The notes below the pieces were generated by a model. That model searched no databases. It was not told the DNA's origin and worked only from the letters and a program-made list of their open reading frames with translations. A stretch of 5,175 bases of DNA from Bacteroidales bacterium (GTDB taxonomy: Bacteria; Bacteroidota; Bacteroidia; Bacteroidales; UBA932), in NCBI GenBank assembly GCA_018433265.1, contig JAHDRO010000327.1, positions 1-5,175 on the forward strand, read 5' to 3'. Below are positions 1-5,133 of this stretch, piece after piece. Each line of letters opens with the position of its first letter. Within the stretch, counting starts at the first letter, position 1. The position numbers and the translations under genes are program-made.

Positions 1-642
1 CAGCTTCGCTCCATAACCGGCAAGAAGAGCTCTGGAGAGAACAGTAGCCCATGCAGCTCCCGCAACACCCCACCCAAAGGTGAAGATAAAGATTGGGTCC
101 AGAACCATGTTCATAAGAGCCGATATGCCACTTAAGATAGTAGGAGTGAGAGTATCTCCCTGAGCATTTTTTATTGAGTTGATGCTGAAGAAAAGAAATA
201 TGAAGGGCAACTCCAAAAAAGTGATCCTTAGGTAGATGTTCCCATATTTAAGGTTATCACCTGTGCCTCCCATGGACTTGACGATAAAAGGACTTAGTAT
301 CACTCCAATTATAGCAAAAACAACTGAAAGCAGCACGGAGGCTGCTATTATCCGTGTTGTGTATCTCCTGCCTAGCTCTTCCCTGCCAGCTCCCACAAGC
401 TGGGAGAGTATTGACGTTCCAGCTACGGAAAGTCCAATACCAAGTGCAATAAAGAGAAAATTTACTGGAAAGACGAATGAAGTTGCTGCGAAATGTACCG
501 AGGATCTCTTGCTGACCCATATACCATCCACCAAATTGTACATCGTTTGGATCATACTGTTTACCATTAGGGGAATTGAAAGAGTGAGGAGCACCCTATA
601 GATGTTTCCGTTTAGAATCAGTTCTTTTCTGCTGCTCTTCAA
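1..642 (-). CDS. MATE-family multidrug/cation efflux transporter, N-terminal half (runs off the left edge)
   Basis: An open frame of 214 codons reads from a TTG at 642-640 to the window edge with no stop. It is the N-terminal half of a MATE antiporter, which is usually about 440-460 residues and exports drugs or organic cations in exchange for Na+ or H+ at the cytoplasmic membrane. Family hallmarks visible: IPLMVNSMIQTMYNLVDGIWV at about residues 23-43, the small-residue helix ALGIGLSVAGTSILSQLVGAG (66-86), QGDTLTP (161-167), NMVLDPIFIF (178-187) and GVAGAAWATVLSRA (192-205). About six hydrophobic segments fit the first half of the 12-helix fold. The TTG start is favoured because a TAA lies two codons upstream in frame (648-646) and GAGGGGGGAG (658-649) sits 6 nt before it. 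It has its own promoter and lies beyond the upstream operon's terminator, so a link to the reductase genes is not implied. The family call is firm; the substrate is unknown. Confidence 0.9.
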   Translation of the reverse strand, partial: MKSSRKELILNGNIYRVLLTLSIPLMVNSMIQTMYNLVDGIWVSKRSSVHFAATSFVFPVNFLFIALGIGLSVAGTSILSQLVGAGREELGRRYTTRIIAASVLLSVVFAIIGVILSPFIVKSMGGTGDNLKYGNIYLRITFLELPFIFLFFSINSIKNAQGDTLTPTILSGISALMNMVLDPIFIFTFGWGVAGAAWATVLSRALLAGYGAKL

Positions 643-682
643 GCTTTACTCCCCCCTCAAGGATATTTCGTATCACCAAATT

Positions 683-711
683 ATTATACCAGTGTTTGTA
701 TGGGTTGAGAA
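683..711 (-). promoter_or_regulatory. Sigma-A-type promoter for the MATE gene, with extended -10
   Basis: On the minus strand TTCTCA (711-706; 4 of 6 matches to TTGACA) is followed after exactly 17 nt by a perfect TATAAT (688-683). The -10 is preceded by TG plus one base, which makes it an extended -10. Transcription would begin near 676, leaving a leader of about 35 nt before the TTG start. It lies between the operon terminator and the MATE gene, as expected for an independent unit. Confidence 0.7.
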
Positions 712-722
712 GGATTTGAGGT

Positions 723-754
723 AAAAAAATAGCCTGAGGTGCTTCCCTCAGGCT
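723..754 (-). terminator. Rho-independent terminator of the grdX-reductase-transporter operon
   Basis: A perfect 9-bp inverted repeat (AGCCTGAGG at 731-739 and CCTCAGGCT at 746-754) with a 6-nt loop is followed on the minus strand by A and then seven T residues (729-723). It begins 8 nt after the stop codon of the membrane transporter gene, marking the 3' end of the four-gene operon. Confidence 0.92.
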
Positions 755-762
755 TAATAGAA

Positions 763-1863
763 TCATGCGTTCTGTTTCAGGGTACTCCCCTTCAAAACAG
801 AGACTCTTACTCTTTTTATTATCATAAATACTAGTAGCAGTATCCCGACATATCCGTTTATTACATATATAATATTTACAAGCCTGTTGAATGGGACCAA
901 AAGCCCTACGAATACACCAACTGCTGCTAAAACAACTGACAGTATTCTGAATTTTTTTGTCTTCTCCTCAGCAAATCTTGCAACTACCTGCCATAGTAAA
1001 GGAACTGATGTCGTATATATGCCTGCAACTACGATCAATGAGAAGATAAATGCCATGACCGGTGATATGTTTTGTGCCAGGATAAGTGATGGAACCATTG
1101 TCCCTGCAAGCTGCTCGATATTTGCCATTATTCCCAGCGCTATGATCGCAAGGCCAAAGCTGAAGCCCAAAGCCCCAAATGATGATCCCATCAGGGCTTC
1201 CTTCTTGCTGATCGAGTCCTTCCCAAGGGAAGCCATGAATGATGCCAGCCAAAGCATACAGAAGCCTACATAAGACCCAGCAGCATAGAACCAGTTTGAC
1301 GATGCCTTCATAAGGTCAAGTGTTGGAATTATTTCGTCAGCCTTTGCAAGTCCGGAAGGATTCTTAATTATCGCTGATATACCAAGGAATATTGTCAACA
1401 CAACTATCCCTGGACCGATCTTGCCGATTACATCTACTATCCTTCCAAGTCCAAAGATCACTGTAGAAACTGCGAGAATTCCCATTAGGATACCGCCTAC
1501 CCAAACGGGGAGACCGTATTGCTGATTTATAGTTGCTCCTGCACCGCCTATCATAACTACAAAGGACATGAATATGAAGGCTATGGAGAAGTAATCGTAG
1601 AATGTACCGATTATATTTCCACAATAGTACCTGTATATGTCGTTTCCATGCTCGAACCTCTTTTCATGACCTGTCAGCATAAAATCTGCGCCCACATAGA
1701 GGAATAGAATAAAAACAACCAGAATACCCACTATTCCCATTGTTCCGTAGGAACTGAAGTATTGAATGACCTCCTGCCCTGTAGCGAAGCCTGAACCGAT
1801 TAGAAAAGCAATAAACGCTCCGGCATATGAAATAACTTTCTTCCATCTTACGTTTTTTTCCAT
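763..1863 (-). CDS. YkvI-family polytopic membrane transporter, last gene of the component B operon
   Basis: A 366-residue, very hydrophobic protein with about ten predicted membrane helices (roughly 11-33, 41-63, 86-110, 118-139, 148-167, 190-213, 226-247, 267-289, 305-324, 328-350) and a short basic C-terminal tail. The first helix carries GSGFATGQE (23-31); such a glycine-broken first helix is typical of the APC/LeuT-fold superfamily. The overall pattern matches the YkvI family, whose substrates are not established. It starts at ATG 1863-1861 with AGGAG (1875-1871) 7 nt upstream, 52 nt after the selenoprotein stop with no terminator between, and it ends at the operon terminator. From position, it is a reasonable candidate for uptake of the reductase substrate (an N-methylated or unmodified glycine derivative) or for product export; that is inference. 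It is not recognisably a BCCT/GrdT betaine carrier. The family assignment is fairly secure, the substrate open. Confidence 0.82.
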   Translation of the reverse strand: MEKNVRWKKVISYAGAFIAFLIGSGFATGQEVIQYFSSYGTMGIVGILVVFILFLYVGADFMLTGHEKRFEHGNDIYRYYCGNIIGTFYDYFSIAFIFMSFVVMIGGAGATINQQYGLPVWVGGILMGILAVSTVIFGLGRIVDVIGKIGPGIVVLTIFLGISAIIKNPSGLAKADEIIPTLDLMKASSNWFYAAGSYVGFCMLWLASFMASLGKDSISKKEALMGSSFGALGFSFGLAIIALGIMANIEQLAGTMVPSLILAQNISPVMAFIFSLIVVAGIYTTSVPLLWQVVARFAEEKTKKFRILSVVLAAVGVFVGLLVPFNRLVNIIYVINGYVGILLLVFMIIKRVRVSVLKGSTLKQNA

Positions 1864-1915
1864 ATCAATGCTCCTATCTTGATTTATTCCCAGAGAGGCT
1901 TTCGCATCTCCGGAT

Positions 1916-3214
1916 TTAGAAGTATGAAACCTCGGTCACTTCAGTGGACAGCGCTGTGAGTGCTCTCTTTACAAGCTTTTCTCTCATATCCGTTTCAACA
2001 TCCTTTGAAAGGCTCGGATTACCTACAGGATATGGTATTGCTATTGTAGGCACTATCCTGTTTGCTCCTACAGATTCAGATATGGTTGTTATAGTTGACA
2101 TGTGAACTATTGGGATGCCATATCTTTCGATTTCTTTTACCATCGTTGCACCGCAACGAGTACAGGTGCCTCAGGTTGATGTGAGGATAACCCCGTCCAC
2201 TCCAGCTTCCTTAAGCTCTTTGCCTATTTCCTTACCAAACTGGATCGCATTTCCAACTGATGTTCCAGTTCCAGTAGTAGTATAGAAGTACTCATATACT
2301 TCTCCGATAAGTCCTTCCTTTTCGAATTTCTTAAGCATATCAAGAGGTGCAACTCTATCTGGTACCTCATTTGCATAAACCGGGTCATAACCACCGTGAA
2401 TTGTGTAGTATCCACCAGTCAGTTCACTAATATCTGAAACGTTGTATTTACCCCATTTTTGTGCACTTGCTGATTGGATTCTGTCAGGGTTTCCAATCGG
2501 TACTATTCCGCCGCTTGTTACAAGAGCGATCTTGGCCTTTGAAAGATCCTTGATTGCAGCAGCTGGTGCAACTTTATCAAATACCGGCATTGGCAGCTCT
2601 GTTTCAAACTCCTCACCCTTGAATCTTGCTATGAGCATTTCTACTGCTCTTTCTGAGCCCCTTTTGTCAGCAAAAACTGTAAGTCTCTTCCCTTGAGCTA
2701 TATAACCTTCTTCCTTCGGAGTTCCAAGTTCTTCCTTCTTAAGAAGCTTAAGTGCTATTTTTGCCATTACAGGAAGCGCCGTTCTCATACCTGCTGCTGA
2801 GTCGGTAACTTCAGCTATGATAGCCTTAGCCTTGCATTGGTCAACACCAGGGTTTTCATGATACATACCAGTAACTACAGGTATTCCTAGTTTATCTATT
2901 ACTGCATTGGCAACTCCTGCGCAGGCCATACCGTATCTTCCTGCATTGAATGCCGGTCCTGCTACTACCATATCCGGTTTGACCGCAGCGATAGTGTCGT
3001 AAATGAATTTTAATGATTCCTCGGTATTCTCATTGAAGTAGTTATCACCACAAACGATAGTTCCAACTACCTGCGCTTCTCCTTTCAGGAGCTGCTCAAA
3101 GCCCATTGCAGGTCCAATTTTTTCCTCCTTGTAGAATGGAGCTATACCTGCCTGCTCCTCTCCGCCTACCTGTCCAAAGAACTGGTTTACATAGTACAGA
3201 ATTTTATATGACAT
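1916..3214 (-). CDS. Glycine/sarcosine/betaine reductase component B, selenoprotein (beta) subunit; UGA-encoded Sec348 (GrdB/GrdF/GrdH type)
   Basis: A single 432-residue selenoprotein interrupted by an in-frame UGA at 2173-2171, followed by 84 more codons to TAA at 1918-1916. The UGA falls in TST-U-GTCTRCGATM, the U-x-x-C-x-x-C redox centre of this family (Sec348, Cys351, Cys354). In the family the selenol helps pass the pyruvoyl-bound amine substrate on to selenoprotein A. Other family blocks: YYVNQFFGQVGGEE (7-20), CGDNYFNENTEE (55-66), AGPAFNAGRYGMAC (85-98), GMYHENPGVD (116-125), KRGSERAVEML (184-194), TSGGIVPIGNPD (233-244), HGGYDPVYANEVPDRV (273-288) and, after the Sec, GANRIVPTIAIP. 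Length fits full GrdB-family proteins (about 430-440). ATG 3214-3212 is preceded by GGGAGG (3228-3223) at 8 nt, and the gene lies 17 nt after its partner subunit. Conventional annotation would split it into 2171-3214 and a false ORF at 1916-2143. Specificity (sarcosine GrdF, betaine GrdH or other) cannot be settled; a glycine-specific GrdB is less likely because grdA is not adjacent. Confidence 0.95.
2143..2159 (-). promoter_or_regulatory. Bacterial SECIS-like hairpin directing selenocysteine insertion
   Basis: In the mRNA, UCGUUGC (2159-2153) pairs perfectly with GCAACGA (2149-2143), closing a GGU loop (2152-2150). The loop starts 18 nt after the UGA, and a G among its first two bases fits the usual bacterial SECIS rule. 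An outer ACC/GGU pairing (about 2167-2165 with 2141-2139) could extend it after an asymmetric internal loop. The stem coincides with codons Arg353 to Thr357, so the RNA structure and the protein motif share the same bases. Confidence 0.8.
2171..2173 (-). other. Selenocysteine UGA codon (Sec348)
   Basis: The minus-strand TGA lies inside the family's conserved redox motif, and the frame continues with GTCTRCGATMVKEIER, which is conserved in GrdB relatives. A real stop or a mutation would not leave the downstream 84 codons open and family-like. Recoding needs SelB, tRNA-Sec, SelA and SelD encoded elsewhere in the genome. Confidence 0.95.
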
Positions 3215-3231
3215 TTCTCTAACCTCCCTTT

Positions 3232-4518
3232 CTAATACAGCTTCACTGTTAGATTGTGATAGCCGATTTCAGAAGTAGCACCTATGACTGCATTAAGCTC
3301 GCACTTCATGCTGCCGTCTTCACTCAGACATCCTTCCCAGCCACCTGCAAGTGTTGCGATTGCCTTAGCATTTCCGATAACCTTGTCAGCTGGGGGAAGC
3401 TCAACGACGTGGCTTACATATCCTGCTGAAACTACTGCTACTGCCTCAGGTGTATTATTTGCCAATGGCTGGCTCATTCCATCCCAGCCTGAACACTCGT
3501 CAGTTATAAGTACAGTCTTTATTCCTTCACTCTCAAGTCTCTTGCAGATCATCAACAAATCTGAGTCCGGATTTCCGTATCCTTCCTCAGATACTATGAC
3601 TCCATCTGCTCCAAGGCTCTTACAAAGCTTTGCTGTATAGTCACAGGTCCTGAATTTTCCTGCAAGTGTCGTAAGCTCAGGCGTAAGGATTACTCCCAGG
3701 AAGTTAATGTCTTTCCCATGTCTGTTGTAAAGATCCAGAATAGCTGAGTTGTTCTGGTGCTGGTAGGTAGTGATCTTATCACATGCAGCAACGCAGTTTC
3801 CGCTTATAACAGCTCCATCAATCTCTTCATTTGGGTGTATCATAGTAGGTAGTATCTGCTGGCTGTTTACTCCATAGATGTAACCGTCATGAAGCAGCCC
3901 TTGAGAGATAAGCATCTCTACATATACTACTTTAGGAAGATCAGGGTACTTTTCAGTCTCTTCAAAAATGCTTCCCATTTCGAATACCTCTACCTCATCA
4001 GCAACGGCATCCTTAGCTGCATAGCCGATAAGCTCTGCTGCCTTAAGACCTGCAAGTCTTACAGTTGTTTCGTGAGTATGTGGGTCCAGTCCATCAGCCG
4101 GGATTATATCAACCACAATATTCATAGTCTTCGAGAAAGGAGTCCATTTTGCACCTTCTCCCCACATATCAACTACACCTTCCTGGAATCCTACAATATC
4201 TCCTATGGTAACAACTGCTGCTCCGTCAAGAACATTGACTGCTCCAGAGCCCAGTTGTTCAATAGGTGTAGTAACTCCCGGGAAACCATTCCCTTTCCCC
4301 TCGACCTTAACTCTTGGCTCGATTACGTCCTTAACAGGGATAATTCTCGTCTTATCTCCTGGCTTTGCCAGATCGATCTTGATTTCCTTTACGTTTACAT
4401 CATCCTTCAAAGCTGCGATAAGTCCATTCACATCCACTGTAAGAACACCATCGGCAAACTTCATTTGATCCCCAAGTACGATGTCCTTGACCTTTACCTT
4501 TCTTAATTCCAGCTTCAT
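3232..4518 (-). CDS. Glycine/sarcosine/betaine reductase component B, pyruvoyl proprotein (alpha) subunit (GrdE/GrdG/GrdI type)
   Basis: A 428-residue protein of the GrdE/GrdG/GrdI family, full length for the family. In characterised members the precursor cleaves itself at an Asn-Cys bond and the Cys becomes a pyruvoyl group that binds the amine substrate as a Schiff base. The site is visible as SGNCVAACDK, with Asn241-Cys242 (codons 3798-3793), giving predicted fragments of about 241 and 187 residues. Other family blocks: VKDVIEPRVKVEG (62-74), GFPGVTTP (78-85), GSGAVNVLDGAAVVT (90-104), GFQEGVVDMWG (110-120), WTPFSKT (125-131), RLAGLKAAE (154-162), SQGLLHDGYIYGV (205-217), SEEGYGNPDSDLL (310-322) and IGATSEIG (412-419). 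ATG 4518-4516 has a perfect GGAGGT (4530-4525) 6 nt upstream, located inside the last codons of grdX. Only 2 nt separate the two genes, so translation is probably coupled. It pairs with the selenoprotein gene 17 nt downstream to form component B. Substrate is undetermined: sarcosine and betaine fit best, since a glycine operon would normally place grdA between these two genes. Confidence 0.94.
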   Translation of the reverse strand: MKLELRKVKVKDIVLGDQMKFADGVLTVDVNGLIAALKDDVNVKEIKIDLAKPGDKTRIIPVKDVIEPRVKVEGKGNGFPGVTTPIEQLGSGAVNVLDGAAVVTIGDIVGFQEGVVDMWGEGAKWTPFSKTMNIVVDIIPADGLDPHTHETTVRLAGLKAAELIGYAAKDAVADEVEVFEMGSIFEETEKYPDLPKVVYVEMLISQGLLHDGYIYGVNSQQILPTMIHPNEEIDGAVISGNCVAACDKITTYQHQNNSAILDLYNRHGKDINFLGVILTPELTTLAGKFRTCDYTAKLCKSLGADGVIVSEEGYGNPDSDLLMICKRLESEGIKTVLITDECSGWDGMSQPLANNTPEAVAVVSAGYVSHVVELPPADKVIGNAKAIATLAGGWEGCLSEDGSMKCELNAVIGATSEIGYHNLTVKLY

Positions 4519-4520
4519 TT

Positions 4521-4934
4521 TTACACCTCCAAATTTTCTTTAACCATCTTCAGACTCTCATGTTCCTTTATAGCTTCCAGAAGCAGATGCTTGTCTATGA
4601 GAGCATAATCTTTTTCATTCTTATGGTCGATTATTCTATGCTCAGTGTTCTTTCTGTACGTCTCAATGCTGCTTTCTATAACCTCTGCAAAGACACCATT
4701 AAGCGTATCCATTTTTTCTCCTACAAGAACTGATCTGTAAGGAGAGTACATCATCCTTATACTGGCTCCCAGTGGATGACTTATGAGTTCATGTCCCTGG
4801 TGGATCATATCTCTCACCTTAAGAAGTACATCCTCAAAGGTTCCGTCTATCCTTTCTGTTCTGAATATTCTGAACTCAGACTCAAAAAAAAGAGGATTGT
4901 TGGTCACTACATAAAAACTATCGTTTATTTTCAT
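4521..4934 (-). CDS. grdX: GrdX family protein, first gene of the reductase operon
   Basis: A 137-residue soluble protein with the hallmarks of GrdX, a small protein of unknown function encoded at the head of glycine/sarcosine/betaine reductase operons: VVTNNPL near the N-terminus (9-15), VRDMIHQGHELISHPLGASI (40-59) and SPYRSV (64-69). No signal peptide or membrane segment is visible. The C-terminal third (about 95-137) is charged, likely helical and rich in Lys, Glu and His. It looks like a variable tail. ATG 4934-4932 is the only ordinary start in frame before the conserved core; an upstream stop lies at 4961-4959. The stop TAA 4523-4521 is 2 nt from the next start, and the last codons hold that gene's Shine-Dalgarno sequence. 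Its consistent association with component B suggests a role in maturation or assembly of the reductase, but this is inference. Confidence 0.88.
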   Translation of the reverse strand: MKINDSFYVVTNNPLFFESEFRIFRTERIDGTFEDVLLKVRDMIHQGHELISHPLGASIRMMYSPYRSVLVGEKMDTLNGVFAEVIESSIETYRKNTEHRIIDHKNEKDYALIDKHLLLEAIKEHESLKMVKENLEV

Positions 4935-4935
4935 T

Positions 4936-4942
4936 CCCCCCC
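4936..4942 (-). promoter_or_regulatory. Unusual G7 ribosome binding site touching the grdX start
   Basis: Seven consecutive G residues stand only one base before the grdX ATG. They can pair with the anti-Shine-Dalgarno CCUCC using one G-U wobble, giving a usable spacing of about 3 nt, shorter than usual. The nearest conventional sequence, GGAG at 4973-4970, is about 35 nt from the start and lies at the base of a hairpin. This suggests weaker or structure-dependent initiation at grdX compared with the three downstream genes. Confidence 0.5.
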
Positions 4943-4951
4943 ATTCAATCA

Positions 4952-4981
4952 GGTAGTGTCAATAAGACACTCCTTTTTTTT
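4952..4981 (+). terminator. Terminator-like hairpin plus T-run on the plus strand, in the grdX leader
   Basis: AGTGTC (4955-4960) and GACACT (4966-4971) form a perfect 6-bp stem with an AATAA loop. A further GG/CC pair extends it across one bulged T (4954). Eight T residues (4974-4981) follow on the plus strand, which is the classic layout of an intrinsic terminator. No plus-strand gene precedes it, so it could stop antisense transcription coming out of the grd operon. On the minus strand the same DNA places an A8 run and then the hairpin about 20 nt before the grdX start, so it could instead act as a leader stem-loop. Confidence 0.5.
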
Positions 4982-4987
4982 ATTTAA

Positions 4988-5008
4988 AACCTTATATTAT
5001 TAAGGGTT
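4988..5008 (-). other. AT-rich imperfect hairpin in the grdX leader
   Basis: AACCTTA (4988-4994) and TAAGGGTT (5001-5008) pair over 7 bp with one bulged base and a 6-nt loop. No T-run follows on the minus strand, so it is not an obvious terminator. It is one of three consecutive hairpins in the leader and is weak by itself. Confidence 0.3.
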
Positions 5009-5011
5009 ACA

Positions 5012-5038
5012 TCATTTTTATAAAATAAAAAACAATGA
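5012..5038 (-). other. AT-rich stem-loop in the grdX leader
   Basis: TCATTTTT (5012-5019) can pair with AAA and AATGA (ending at 5038) across one bulged base, enclosing an A/T-only loop. Stability is low because nearly all pairs are A-T. It could be a chance product of the local base composition. Confidence 0.22.
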
Positions 5039-5050
5039 CCCCCCTTTTTC

Positions 5051-5059
5051 TGTTATAAT
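5051..5059 (+). promoter_or_regulatory. Extended -10 promoter candidate pointing right, out of the window
   Basis: TGTTATAAT is a perfect extended -10 (TG, one base, TATAAT) on the plus strand. There is no good TTGACA-like -35 at 16-18 nt upstream; the -35 region is A-rich (about 5031-5036). Transcription would begin near 5066, on the first base of the dyad at 5066-5083. No convincing coding start follows before the window ends, so a divergent gene beyond 5175, perhaps a regulator, is possible. Confidence 0.42.
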
Positions 5060-5082
5060 TAGCTCGTTGCAGAACTCTACAA
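5052..5082 (-). promoter_or_regulatory. Weak promoter candidate for the grdX operon
   Basis: On the minus strand TTGTAG (5082-5077) and TATAAC (5057-5052) are separated by 19 nt, longer than the preferred 17. They are the best-placed -35/-10 pair seen upstream of grdX and would give a leader of about 110 nt containing the three hairpins. The region is AT-rich, so other -10-like sequences occur by chance, and this call is tentative. Confidence 0.25.
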
Positions 5083-5083
5083 C
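5066..5083. promoter_or_regulatory. 18-bp dyad, possible operator
   Basis: GTTGCAGAACTCTACAAC is a near-perfect inverted repeat: two 8-bp arms with one mismatch around a central AC. It covers the predicted start of the rightward promoter and the -35/spacer of the leftward candidate. That placement suits a repressor or activator controlling divergent transcription. No matching regulator is in the window. Confidence 0.4.
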
Positions 5084-5121
5084 TCGCATTAATACTACAT
5101 TTTATATATTGAAATGGCTGG

Positions 5122-5133
5122 ATTCCCCCCATT
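5122..5133 (-). repeat. Upstream copy of the AATGGGGGGAAT motif
   Basis: The minus strand reads AATGGGGGGAAT here, and AATGGGGGGGAAT (one extra G) at 4945-4933, where the last AAT overlaps the grdX start codon. The copies are about 180 bp apart, on the same strand and in the same non-coding region. No reading frame of note starts at this upstream copy. Confidence 0.35.

Noticed and set aside
236..601. 121-residue plus-strand open frame
   Set aside because: It is the antisense shadow of the MATE gene, whose protein shows clear family motifs on the other strand.
887..1273. 128-residue plus-strand open frame opposite the membrane transporter
   Set aside because: It is antisense to a confident membrane protein gene and has a low-complexity Thr/Ala/Ser-rich translation typical of reversed hydrophobic codons.
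1864..1915. Hairpin or terminator between the selenoprotein and transporter genes
   Set aside because: Only a short GAGA/TCTC-type pairing is possible, with no T-run, so nothing there would end transcription.
1916..2143. A separate 75-residue minus-strand gene starting at ATG 2143
   Set aside because: It is the C-terminal part of the selenoprotein after the UGA. The sequence is continuous in frame with the upstream part and family-conserved, and no ribosome binding site of its own is seen.
2171..2173. Nonsense mutation making the component B gene a pseudogene
   Set aside because: The UGA is at the exact Sec position of the GrdB family motif, with a hairpin at the right distance and an intact downstream frame.
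3889..4506. 205-residue plus-strand open frame
   Set aside because: It lies antisense to the well-supported component B proprotein gene. Its translation is irregular, resembles no family I know, and no ribosome binding site is evident.
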